Positions 7,731 to 16,392 of a DNA stretch of 21,676 nucleotides are shown here, in pieces. Where the stretch lies: assembly GCA_045123575.1 (NCBI GenBank), contig JBGVKG010000051.1:1-21676 (forward strand), given 5' to 3'. Position numbers and translations under genes: made by a program. This stretch comes from SVEL01 sp045123575 (lineage in GTDB: Bacteria > Bacillota > Clostridia > Lachnospirales > Lachnospiraceae). Positions within the stretch are counted from its first letter, which is position 1. Every line of letters starts with the position of its first letter. The notes below the pieces were generated by a model. It had not been told where the DNA came from, did not search any database, and was given only the letters and a program-made list of their open reading frames with translations.

Positions 7731-8798
7731 TTAAGTTACATCTACTAGCTTGTAGCCTGCTGCCTTTATAAGTCTATTCATAATAGCTTGTCCTAGGTCA
7801 TCATCATAAAATGTCTCGCTGTAGATGACGTCTACCCCCATACTATCAAAATCTCTAAGTATGCTATACAAGCCTCTGGCAATGGTCTCTTCGTCCTTCC
7901 TTGAACCTATAGACACAACCCTTCCTATAGGATACATAACTTTTGACTCATCTGTGGCTATTATGCCTACTATATCTCCATTTGCCGCATCCTCTGATGC
8001 TCTTATATTAATAGCCTCTACCACCTTTGATATAGGTCCTTCAAACATAGTAAGCTCTGCTTTTGGAGCATAATGCTTATACTTCATACCTGGTGCCTTA
8101 GGTGCATAATCTCCTCCAAGTTCTGCTACAGACTTGGCTTCTACTACCTTGTCCACATGTACTGTTCCTACAACGTCCTCAACCATAGATTTTGTTATAT
8201 AACCTGGTCTAAGTATCATAGGAATATCAGTAGTCACATCTACTATGGTAGACTCAATACCTATGCCAACCTGACCTCCATCTATAATCATATCTATCCT
8301 GCCATCCATATCTTCTATGACATGCTTAGCCTCTGTAGGACTAGGTCGCCCTGATGTGTTGGCACTAGGTGCTGCTATAGGTGTGCCTGCTGCCTCTATG
8401 AGAGCCAAGGCAACTGGATGTGATGGATAACGTACTGCCACAGTCTCCAAGCCACCTGTTGTACCATAAGGAACTGCTGGCTTTTTCTTGAACACTAATG
8501 TCATAGGCCCTGGCCAAAACTTGTCCATAAGCTTCACTGCTGTATCTGGTATCTCAGATGCTATATCTGATAACATATCCATATTGGAAATATGTAGTAT
8601 CAATGGATTGTCTGATGGTCTACCCTTAGCTGCATATATCTTCGCTGAAGCTTTTGCATCCATACCATCTGCACCTAAACCATAAACTGTCTCTGTCGGA
8701 AACGCCACAAGGCCGCCGTGTCTAATGACACTGCCGGCCTCATGTATAGCTTCCATATCTACTTTTTCTGCGTCTATAACTTTTATGACTGTATTCAT
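7731..8798 (-). CDS. ywlC: Threonylcarbamoyl-AMP synthase (Sua5/YwlC)
   Basis: This enzyme makes threonylcarbamoyl-adenylate from threonine, bicarbonate and ATP, the first step of the t6A modification at position 37 of ANN-decoding tRNAs. The 355 residues comprise an N-terminal YrdC domain (about 12-210) and a C-terminal Sua5 domain (about 245-355). Landmarks are PTETVYGLGADG (34-45), KGRPSDNPLILHI (58-70), APSANTSGRPSPT (143-155) and ESTIVDV (182-188). The ATG is preceded by AGGTG four bases away and by a promoter at 8833-8861. It heads a four-gene operon. Confidence 0.96.
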   Translation of the reverse strand: MNTVIKVIDAEKVDMEAIHEAGSVIRHGGLVAFPTETVYGLGADGMDAKASAKIYAAKGRPSDNPLILHISNMDMLSDIASEIPDTAVKLMDKFWPGPMTLVFKKKPAVPYGTTGGLETVAVRYPSHPVALALIEAAGTPIAAPSANTSGRPSPTEAKHVIEDMDGRIDMIIDGGQVGIGIESTIVDVTTDIPMILRPGYITKSMVEDVVGTVHVDKVVEAKSVAELGGDYAPKAPGMKYKHYAPKAELTMFEGPISKVVEAINIRASEDAANGDIVGIIATDESKVMYPIGRVVSIGSRKDEETIARGLYSILRDFDSMGVDVIYSETFYDDDLGQAIMNRLIKAAGYKLVDVT

Positions 8799-8832
8799 GG
8801 TACACCTATCTTAAAATACTATTATGTACCTG

Positions 8833-8861
8833 ATTTTATCACACTTCACTGGCATTTTCAA
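8833..8861 (-). promoter_or_regulatory. Promoter of the sua5-phosphatase-rpiB-deaminase operon
   Basis: The minus strand has TTGAAA (8856-8861), a 17-base spacer and TAAAAT (8833-8838), with TG at the extended -10 position. The predicted transcription start is about 27 bases before the sua5 ATG. It lies just past the hairpin cluster that ends the preceding operon. Confidence 0.75.
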
Positions 8862-8900
8862 TATTTCTTGGTTGTGGAATAAATAATATATATTGTTACT

Positions 8901-8961
8901 CCGCGTCTGTCTACTTGAATGTTCCATTCAAGTAGCACGCGGGCATTTTACAAATGCCCGC
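8901..8961 (-). repeat. Two abutting perfect inverted repeats with competing pairing
   Basis: Two hairpins lie directly downstream of the terminator in the direction of transcription. One has arms at 8939-8948 and 8952-8961, a perfect 10-bp GC-rich stem with a 3-base loop. The other has arms at 8911-8920 and 8926-8935, a perfect 10-bp stem with a 5-base loop. The second can be extended by an outer stem of 8901-8906 with 8937-8942, but that outer stem uses bases 8939-8942 belonging to the first hairpin. The two forms therefore exclude each other. No U-run follows either one, so they do not look like ordinary terminators. The function is unknown; they could be part of a repetitive element, a processing site or an attenuator. 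No gene is seen in the 261 bases between 8799 and 9059. Confidence 0.6.
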
Positions 8962-9031
8962 TATCAAGAAAAATAGAAGAGGCAGGAATATATGCCAGCA
9001 TACATTCCTGCCTCTTCTATTTCTCTTGATA
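8962..9031 (-). terminator. Long hairpin terminator after the SMC-like block
   Basis: The arms 8962-8989 and 9004-9031 form a 28-bp stem with one mismatch around a 14-base loop. The core is GC-rich (GAGGCAGGAAT). In the minus-strand transcript the lower 3' side reads ATTTTTCTT, giving the U-rich run of an intrinsic terminator. It begins 28 bases after the stop codon of the TPR/P-loop gene. The A-rich opposite arm would let it work in both directions. Confidence 0.8.
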
Positions 9032-9059
9032 ATCGACGCTTGTAAAAAAGCCTTCACGA

Positions 9060-11888
9060 TCAGTCTATAAAATCCTTCTCTGTCAGGAGAATTAAACCAT
9101 CGTCATTCTTTGGTTTTCCAAAGAGCTTTGCAAAGCTAAACTTGTTAGCTCTCTTTATAGCTCCATCTACGAGCTGTTCAATATGATTCTTATGAACCAC
9201 AAGTGTTATAGCTCTTAACTGGTCTATCTTGGCACTCAGAGCCAGTATACCCATCTCATCAAATGCGTAACCCTTAGACTCAGCATAATTTGACGCCATC
9301 TTAGTCCAATCTTTTATCTTATTCTGCTTGATATCTAAGATATTAGCAAAATCTCTATAGGCCTCTGGTACTTTAGCTAAGAAATTCTCTGCCAAAGACT
9401 TCTCATCTTCAAAGATAACAAATCTATCTGTTCCCTCTGCCTTTAGCTTATCTATGAACTCTACAAATGTGTCTGGCTGCATATCAGATACTTTTTCTAT
9501 AAGCACGTCACTTCCACCAAGCTTTACAAGCAATGCATCAATTGACTTTCCGTTAATACTTTCAGCTTTTATCTTAGCTATCCTTTGATCCCTACGTTGC
9601 ATCATCTTGTTAGCCAGTTTTAGTACATCTATAGCAAGTGTAGTCTTTCCACTCTTGACCTCGCCTTTAACAAATATAAACTTAACTGATGAGTCATCAC
9701 CCTTAAGAGTATTTTGCATTACTTTAAGTATCTGCTTGTCTAAGCCCTGCACTCCTGAGAATCTAGCTATGAATTTCTTTAGTTCTTCCTTAGCTGTCTC
9801 TGACTGTATTACTGGTTTCTTAGCTTTTGTCTGAACTGGTTTAGCTTCTTCTGCAACCGGTTCTTCCTTGATGTCATCATCCTCAGAATCTTCCTGAACC
9901 TCTATATCTTCTTCTGTTGAAGCTACAGTTTCTGTAGCAGTTTCGTCTACCACGTCTTCTACTATATCATCTTCTGTGTATTCTGTAGTCTCCTCTTCGA
10001 AGTCATCCTTTAGGTCATACATAATTGGTTCTCTCTCCTGAATCTCTGATTCAGCCACCTCGCTGTCTTCCTCTACAGTCTCTTTAAGTTCTGGTTCCTC
10101 ACTAGCAACTTCTATTGTTTCTTCTACAATATCTTCTATGACTTCGTCTATTTCTTCGGTCACATCAAAGATAATCTCATTAGCTATTATGTCTGCAACA
10201 ATTTCTTCCTCGTCTACCACACCATCTTCGTCTATGTCAAATTCCTGAGTTTCCTCAACAACTTCGCTCTGAACAACTTCATCCATTTCAGGTTCGACAG
10301 TTTCCTCTGCATCAGGCTCTTCCACCTGAAATTCGTCATCCTCGTCAGCATCATCAGTTAAGAATTCTTCCTGTTCTACCTGCTCATCTTCCAATATCTC
10401 ATCCTCGATATCTTCCAACTCCTCGATATCGTCATCATCTATCAGGGCAACATCCTCTTCTACAATATTGAATCCGTCAGATTCCTCTACTGGCTCTTCC
10501 TCCACTGTTGACTCTACAGCTTCTATAATCTCCATAGAGATTTCTTCTATTTCTGTATCTGTCACATTTTCTTCTGCCTCTACAACCTCTGGAACATCCA
10601 CTTCGACATCTTCCACATCATCTTCTAAAATAGGCTGGTCAATAATTTCATTAGCAGACTCAACAACAGTTTCAGCAACAGCCTCAGCCTCAGCAACGTT
10701 TTCTGCAGGTGTAGCTTCTTCCTTCTTGCCAAACTCTCCTGCCTCAAACATTGCCAACACTTCATCCAAGTTCATCTGACCTGTTATCTGGTCATCCGCC
10801 TTTTCCTCTACTGGTTCAAATCCCTGTCTAGGTATTGGTCTAAATAACTCTCCAGTATTATCAAACAAACTACTTACGGACTGTGCAAGCTCCTTTTGTA
10901 TGTTCACAGTATCATACTTATTATTTACAGAATAATCCTTAAAATGCACATTATTTACATCAAAGTCCATTTCACGAACCTTGTCCAAGATTTCTCCGTC
11001 AGGGATTTCCTCAGAAGCATCCTGCGTAGAAGAATTGTTCTCTACCACATTATCGTCACTTGATACTGCCATAGTTTCTGGCTGAACTTCTGGCACTTCA
11101 TCTCTATATAACTCAAGCTCAGGCTTCTTTGCCTCATCTGCTGGTGGTATCACATACATAGACGCATCACCTGCTGTTATCTCAGAAACTGGTGGTTCTG
11201 CCTCCTGCTCTATTACCTTTTGTACCGCTTCCTCTATAATCTTTGTAGTAGACCCTGATACAATATCTGCCTTTCTACTTTTCTGTGTCTCATACTTTAA
11301 GCGCTGATGCTCTGACAATGGCACATACAACTGTTTAAGTTCCAACGCCTTCTCCACATATTTACCATCTGCAAACCACAGAATTATGGTGTCACATAGC
11401 TCTATGCACTTTTCACTCATCTGTGCCTTATGATATAACTTAGCCAACTCAAATGCCCACTTATCATCCATATCTGCTTCGATATAGGTCTCCAATATCT
11501 CTATCTGCTTTGAAAGCGGCTGGCCTGAACCTTTAGCCATCTCATACTGCAAGATATAACGTCCTGCATCTCTTGGCGAATTCTCTGTGAATTCCTCATA
11601 GAATTCCTGCGCCTCTGTTATATCTCCACGCTTAACAGACAGTCTGCACAGTCTATATGCAAGCTGTCTTCCCAAGCCTGTTCTCTCATAAGCTGTAAGG
11701 AGCGCATCTCTAGCAGCGTCATATCTACCTGCTATCTCATACACATCTGCCACCATTATAAGAAGCTGGTTATCTTTAACCTTGTCCCAATCAATAGTAT
11801 CTGCTATCTTTACAGCAGTTATATAGTCTTTTTTCTTCATCAATTTCTTGATTTGTTCTACTTTAATATTAAATTCATATTTATCCAT
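9060..11888 (-). CDS. TPR-like, acidic-linker, P-loop ATPase protein of unknown function
   Basis: A 942-residue protein I do not recognise by name. Residues 1-205 are helical with TPR-like pairs such as YDAARDALLTAYERTG and AQEFYEEF. Residues from about 225 to 700 are low-complexity and extremely rich in Glu and Asp, probably disordered. Within them lie a short ordered-looking motif ITGQMNLDEVL (368-378) and a perfect EF-hand-like loop (551-562). Residues from about 715 to 942 form a P-loop NTPase-like domain, with Walker A GEVKSGKT (742-749) and a candidate Walker B VIFEDE ending at Asp828-Glu829. There is no signal peptide. The gene follows the SMC-like genes where Wadjet systems often carry jetD, but it has its own promoter and shows no TOPRIM or nuclease motif. 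A role as regulator or loader of the SMC complex is only inferred from position. GAGAGG lies nine bases before the ATG. Confidence 0.75.
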   Translation of the reverse strand: MDKYEFNIKVEQIKKLMKKKDYITAVKIADTIDWDKVKDNQLLIMVADVYEIAGRYDAARDALLTAYERTGLGRQLAYRLCRLSVKRGDITEAQEFYEEFTENSPRDAGRYILQYEMAKGSGQPLSKQIEILETYIEADMDDKWAFELAKLYHKAQMSEKCIELCDTIILWFADGKYVEKALELKQLYVPLSEHQRLKYETQKSRKADIVSGSTTKIIEEAVQKVIEQEAEPPVSEITAGDASMYVIPPADEAKKPELELYRDEVPEVQPETMAVSSDDNVVENNSSTQDASEEIPDGEILDKVREMDFDVNNVHFKDYSVNNKYDTVNIQKELAQSVSSLFDNTGELFRPIPRQGFEPVEEKADDQITGQMNLDEVLAMFEAGEFGKKEEATPAENVAEAEAVAETVVESANEIIDQPILEDDVEDVEVDVPEVVEAEENVTDTEIEEISMEIIEAVESTVEEEPVEESDGFNIVEEDVALIDDDDIEELEDIEDEILEDEQVEQEEFLTDDADEDDEFQVEEPDAEETVEPEMDEVVQSEVVEETQEFDIDEDGVVDEEEIVADIIANEIIFDVTEEIDEVIEDIVEETIEVASEEPELKETVEEDSEVAESEIQEREPIMYDLKDDFEEETTEYTEDDIVEDVVDETATETVASTEEDIEVQEDSEDDDIKEEPVAEEAKPVQTKAKKPVIQSETAKEELKKFIARFSGVQGLDKQILKVMQNTLKGDDSSVKFIFVKGEVKSGKTTLAIDVLKLANKMMQRRDQRIAKIKAESINGKSIDALLVKLGGSDVLIEKVSDMQPDTFVEFIDKLKAEGTDRFVIFEDEKSLAENFLAKVPEAYRDFANILDIKQNKIKDWTKMASNYAESKGYAFDEMGILALSAKIDQLRAITLVVHKNHIEQLVDGAIKRANKFSFAKLFGKPKNDDGLILLTEKDFID

Positions 11889-11936
11889 GCGTACAAACCT
11901 CTCATCTTAGTATCCCAAGTACCAATAGTTACTTAC

Positions 11937-11965
11937 ACTATATCACACTGATGTGACAATGTCAA
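11937..11965 (-). promoter_or_regulatory. Promoter of the TPR/P-loop gene
   Basis: A consensus TTGACA (11960-11965), a 17-base spacer and TATAGT (11937-11942), with TG at the extended -10 position, lie on the minus strand. The -35 box contains the TGA stop codon of the SMC-like gene. The transcription start would be about 40 bases before the ATG at 11888. This is the best promoter match in the window. Confidence 0.8.
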
Positions 11966-14900
11966 AACAAGCTAGTCTGCTCAAATTCAAGCTTTTCATA
12001 ATCCATCTTCTCATTATCCACATGACTGCTATAATCTACAACAACTGTTTGTGCTCTTCCATCCACAAGCTTTTGACCTAAGATATAATTTACATCAAAT
12101 CTACCGGTAATAGCAGGTGTAACACCTCTTGCCGGTACAACAAGCTGTACATTGTTCGTCTTTAACAGTTTAAATATAGGCTCCCAGATGTAAATATCTT
12201 TCGCCGCACCAAATGGATTATCGATAAATATAACCTTTCTAAGTCCTGTATCCTTATCCTTAGAGTTAATGGATGCTATATAGTTTATTATCGCTATAAG
12301 GAACTGTATATATATACCCTGCGACTGTCCTGTACTACCAACAGCTTCTTCATATCTAAGATATCTGCTCTGTTCCTTGATACGCTCTCTCTTGTAGAGA
12401 TTGAGCTTTATAGCATTCATATCTGTAACTATTACAGAGAAAAGTTTCTTCCAAGCAAGTCGTCCTCTAATATATTTTATGCGCTCAGACTCACTCTTCA
12501 TCTCGTCTGCCATTCTAGTTGTCTCGTCGATATACTGGCTCATTCTCTGCTTGTATACATCTTCCTTTACATAAGGTATAGCAAGGCTAATGATAGATAT
12601 AGTCTCATCATCCATATTTATCTTAGACTGCTTTGGCAAACGGTCCAACTCGTTACGGATATTTACACAAGTCTGAATACACTGATTCTCAAAGTTATCC
12701 TTGATACGCTCCATATCCTCGATACTCTTACCCACTCTGTCCTTTTCGAGACTTAGGCACTTGCATATCTCCTTCAAAGCTTCCATCAGCTCATCTGTTT
12801 CCGCCACATTTGCAGGCATAGTAGAATTTCTCTTTATCTCGTCTGACAATGGCTCTGCTCCAAGCTTTCTAAGCGTATCCGCAAGAAGTTGTCTATCATG
12901 TTCAAACTCCTGTCGTCTGTCATTCATATCCTTTACATACTTATCGTACTTCTCTAATACATCACTTATTCTCTCTTGGAAATCTTCGTAGCTTTGGATT
13001 TCATTTGTATCTACGTTGTATGCTGACACATTTATGTTAGCCTTATCTATTACCTTCTGCAGATCCTTCTCAAGCACTGCAAAGCGTCCTTCATTCTTCT
13101 CTATAATGCTTATCTCCTGCTTAACCTTTTCAAGCTCCAAAGTAATAGCCGCACTGCTCTGCTTCTTATCCTCTATAAACGCCTCGAAATCACCATTTGG
13201 AATATCTGCGACTACATACTGACCATACTTTTCCTCCATAGCAACCTTACCATGAGTAATAGCGCCTTCAAGTCTGTCCTTACGGCTTCTGAGTCTAGAT
13301 ATATTTACAGCCAGACCATCTATCTTTGTCTTAATCTGTTCTATACGATGTTTTAATGCCTTAAGCTCATCCTTAGATGTCTCTGCAACTTCTAAAGACT
13401 CATACTTTGCCTTAATATCGTCTAAGAAGATACCCTTATAGTCTATAGCCTGCAAAGACTTCTCCATAGCTATATCATAATTTTCTACCAGCTTTTGCTT
13501 GTCTGATATATCCGTAGCCTCACTCTCTAAGGCTCTTATCAAGCCTTTAAGTCTTGACTCTTGTTCTGTCTCTGTCAATGTGCTTGCAGGATACACACCC
13601 TCTTTGTAATACTTCTTATAGGTATTCCAATTCTGTTCTAAAGCTGACATTTCATTTTTAAGCTTTTCAATATGCTTGGTTCTCTCACCATTTTGCTTTA
13701 TAGAAGCCTCTAATCTAGCCTCCACATCGCCTTTTTCCTTCAGCGTCTTTTTATAATTTACATTAGTCTCATCAAGCTTTCTTGATAGAATCCTACTTTC
13801 TTCCATCAGCTCAAGTAATTTAGTAAATTTATCTAATCTAGTAGTTACTTCTGATAAGCTTTCTGTTAATAAATTGTCTGTATCAGCAAACTCTGTGACT
13901 TTCTTTTGTATCTCTTCCAATTCACTTAATATACTTGCCTTATTAGACTCTAATTCCTTAAGTGTATATCTTATTCTCTCAGAAGCCTCCACCACAGCCA
14001 CAGCCTCTTTCATATATACTGACTCATATTCCTTGGCAAAATCGTAATCCTGCTCAAGTACCTGCGACTTTCCTGCTACTCTTTCTAAACGGAACTGGAT
14101 ATCTTCTATATCTTTCTCTGTCTTTCTAAGTTCCTTTTCTAGTGCCTTTTCATCTGTATACAAAGCGCTATCTTTCATAACATACACAAGATTGACATTA
14201 TCGATAAGATTGCTACGCTTATCTAATGCTTCTACAGCTACAAGAGGTACGGCATAATTTCCAATGTCCAAGCCCTTTATACCTGCATCTGTTATTACCT
14301 TTTGATAATTCTTTCTAATTATGATACAGTATGGCAACACCGGTATTCTCTCAAGTATTATTCCTCTATCAGCGGTATCACATTTCTTTAGATAATCTAT
14401 ACCCATAATAGCTATATCGCCATAGAATCTTTCTATATATTCATATACCTTTTGAATCTCTTCACTTGCACCTATAGGATATCCGTTCTTAAGTTGCTCA
14501 TAATATGCTTTCTTCTCCACCAAACTTCTGTTTAATGTTTCTTCCTCAAGGTATGCCTCACGACTTCTATTCTTTATCTCTGTGGTAAGAGCAGTGATAT
14601 TACTCTCACCATATATCTCCATAAGCTTTGTCACTCTCTCGCTAAGCTCTGTGTATTTGCGACGCTGCTGCATATTTTCTGAAAGCTCATTTTCAGCCTC
14701 CTCAAGCTTAACCATAACGTCCTTCATAGCATAATCAAGCTCTGTTTCCTTAGAACTCAATGTTTCTCTTGCTTTTACATTAGTTTCAAGTTTTGCCTCT
14801 ATATCATCTGCTTTAGCCCTGCACTGATTATATTCAGCTCGTATATCTGTTGATAGATATAACTCCAATTCTCCTCTAAGAGAACCTATGTGAGTATTGA

Positions 14901-16392
14901 TATCCTGCTCCTTTTTAGCTATATCATCCATCAGATATTCCATTACAGCTACGCTACTATTATTTTTATTGACTGCATCCTGCAATTCTGCTGCCAAAGC
15001 ATTCTCCATATCGCAGATTTTCTCTTCTTTTTCTATCTGAGACTGGATATATTCTCTCTTCTTCTTGATATTCTCATATACCTGACCTGTTAGCTCAGTA
15101 ATATCACTTAATATCTGTCCTTTATCCTTAAGGCTAGCCTCTATAAGCTCTCTTGTGGCATCACGCTCTGTTTTATAATAAACATAGTCTGCATAATCAT
15201 TGATGCTTTCCTTAAGAGTAAGCTCCTCATTCATAGACTTCCATTCCACAGTTGATAACGCCTGCTCATTTATAAGATTTTCCACCTCATAAGAAAGCTT
15301 AGAGGCTTCTAATTCCTTGCTCTGTATTCCGGCACTTTCTATGTGTCTGTCCGCTTCACTACGCGCACTTAATAGAGCTTCCTCTCTTAGCTGAAGCTCC
15401 TCTCTTTTTCCTTCATTACCTGCTATCATAGCCTTTAAGCCATGATGACATTTTGCTATATCTGCAGTTATATCCTCTCTGCCAAAATACAACTGCTTAA
15501 CACTCTGAACTCTGGACGCAAAGCCATCGATAACCTCTATCTGTCTATCATAGCTTAAGATATCCTCCTTCTTGTCAGCCAACTCCAATAGCTTGTCCTT
15601 TATATCCAAAAGGGTCTTTGCCATATAGTCATTTTCTCCGTCGCTATCTGTCTGACTAGCAAAAGACTTTTGTATTATCTCCTCTATAAGAAGGTCCTCA
15701 ACTACTTTTCTAGTAGTCTTATAATTAGTCTCAAAATAAGTACGTACATGACCCTCTGTCTTGTTAATACCTCTTATAATCTCCCATTCACTTTCATAAA
15801 GACCATACTGAGCTATAAATCTTTGGTAATCTCCCTTACGCTCAAATATCTTTATCTCTAGACTTAAATCCTTTCTCTCTAAATCACGAAGATATGCCTT
15901 AAGTCCATTGTATGTTATACGTTCCTTGCCATTGCTAAGTGGAAGGTTCTTTATATCATTGTCATTGAACTCTCTGTAGAAAATAACATAATTAAAATAT
16001 TCAATAGACGCATTTTCCTTTACAGGCGCCATAGTCTCTTCTATAGACTCCTGACCATTATCATCCTTCGCCTTTCTAGCACAAAAACCTGTGAGCATAT
16101 ACTTATAGTTATTATGAACGTGTATATCACTTAATCTCCACTCTATAAGCGAGTGAATAGTCTTACTGCCATCAGCAGTTCTAAAAAGTTTCTCAATAGG
16201 TTGCTTCTCGTCTAATGTACAGTTAGGAATAAGATTCTGAAGCAACAAAAGCATAAGCACACTTTTACCACCACCATTAGCCAAATCGTATATGGTATTT
16301 TTACATGAAAAGCGCATAAGAAAATCGTCGTAATACTGTGTGCCAAAATTATATTTTACATTATTTACACGAATTCTATTAATGTGTGGCAT
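11962..16392 (-). CDS. SMC-like ATPase, JetC/MukB-type
   Basis: A 1476-residue protein with SMC architecture. The N-terminal ATPase half has a P-loop LANGGGKS (37-44). A long helical coiled-coil arm follows from about residue 270, then a globular hinge-like insert (about 625-740, with DRGIILERIPVLPY), then a second coiled-coil arm to about 1270. The C-terminal ATPase half has the signature GSTGQSQG (1352-1359) and a Walker B strand KVIFIDNPFG (Asp1391). The hinge sits near the middle, as in MukB and JetC. Two positions differ from textbook ABC/SMC ATPases: Leu37 instead of the first P-loop glycine, and Asn1392 instead of the catalytic glutamate. The gene overlaps the upstream KITE-like gene by 14 bases and has AGAGG before its ATG. 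It is expected to work with its two neighbours as a loop-extruding complex in plasmid restriction or chromosome organisation. Rad50/SbcC relatives are less likely given the context. Confidence 0.85.
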   Translation of the reverse strand: MPHINRIRVNNVKYNFGTQYYDDFLMRFSCKNTIYDLANGGGKSVLMLLLLQNLIPNCTLDEKQPIEKLFRTADGSKTIHSLIEWRLSDIHVHNNYKYMLTGFCARKAKDDNGQESIEETMAPVKENASIEYFNYVIFYREFNDNDIKNLPLSNGKERITYNGLKAYLRDLERKDLSLEIKIFERKGDYQRFIAQYGLYESEWEIIRGINKTEGHVRTYFETNYKTTRKVVEDLLIEEIIQKSFASQTDSDGENDYMAKTLLDIKDKLLELADKKEDILSYDRQIEVIDGFASRVQSVKQLYFGREDITADIAKCHHGLKAMIAGNEGKREELQLREEALLSARSEADRHIESAGIQSKELEASKLSYEVENLINEQALSTVEWKSMNEELTLKESINDYADYVYYKTERDATRELIEASLKDKGQILSDITELTGQVYENIKKKREYIQSQIEKEEKICDMENALAAELQDAVNKNNSSVAVMEYLMDDIAKKEQDINTHIGSLRGELELYLSTDIRAEYNQCRAKADDIEAKLETNVKARETLSSKETELDYAMKDVMVKLEEAENELSENMQQRRKYTELSERVTKLMEIYGESNITALTTEIKNRSREAYLEEETLNRSLVEKKAYYEQLKNGYPIGASEEIQKVYEYIERFYGDIAIMGIDYLKKCDTADRGIILERIPVLPYCIIIRKNYQKVITDAGIKGLDIGNYAVPLVAVEALDKRSNLIDNVNLVYVMKDSALYTDEKALEKELRKTEKDIEDIQFRLERVAGKSQVLEQDYDFAKEYESVYMKEAVAVVEASERIRYTLKELESNKASILSELEEIQKKVTEFADTDNLLTESLSEVTTRLDKFTKLLELMEESRILSRKLDETNVNYKKTLKEKGDVEARLEASIKQNGERTKHIEKLKNEMSALEQNWNTYKKYYKEGVYPASTLTETEQESRLKGLIRALESEATDISDKQKLVENYDIAMEKSLQAIDYKGIFLDDIKAKYESLEVAETSKDELKALKHRIEQIKTKIDGLAVNISRLRSRKDRLEGAITHGKVAMEEKYGQYVVADIPNGDFEAFIEDKKQSSAAITLELEKVKQEISIIEKNEGRFAVLEKDLQKVIDKANINVSAYNVDTNEIQSYEDFQERISDVLEKYDKYVKDMNDRRQEFEHDRQLLADTLRKLGAEPLSDEIKRNSTMPANVAETDELMEALKEICKCLSLEKDRVGKSIEDMERIKDNFENQCIQTCVNIRNELDRLPKQSKINMDDETISIISLAIPYVKEDVYKQRMSQYIDETTRMADEMKSESERIKYIRGRLAWKKLFSVIVTDMNAIKLNLYKRERIKEQSRYLRYEEAVGSTGQSQGIYIQFLIAIINYIASINSKDKDTGLRKVIFIDNPFGAAKDIYIWEPIFKLLKTNNVQLVVPARGVTPAITGRFDVNYILGQKLVDGRAQTVVVDYSSHVDNEKMDYEKLEFEQTSLF

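Noticed and set aside
10468..10779. Open plus-strand frame opposite the acidic linker of the TPR/P-loop gene, Ser/Thr-rich
   Set aside because: It is the complement of repetitive Glu/Asp codons, has no ribosome binding site and no independent gene features.
9060..11888. Calling the fourth gene jetD
   Set aside because: It has no TOPRIM motif and instead a P-loop domain, and its size and layout do not match JetD.
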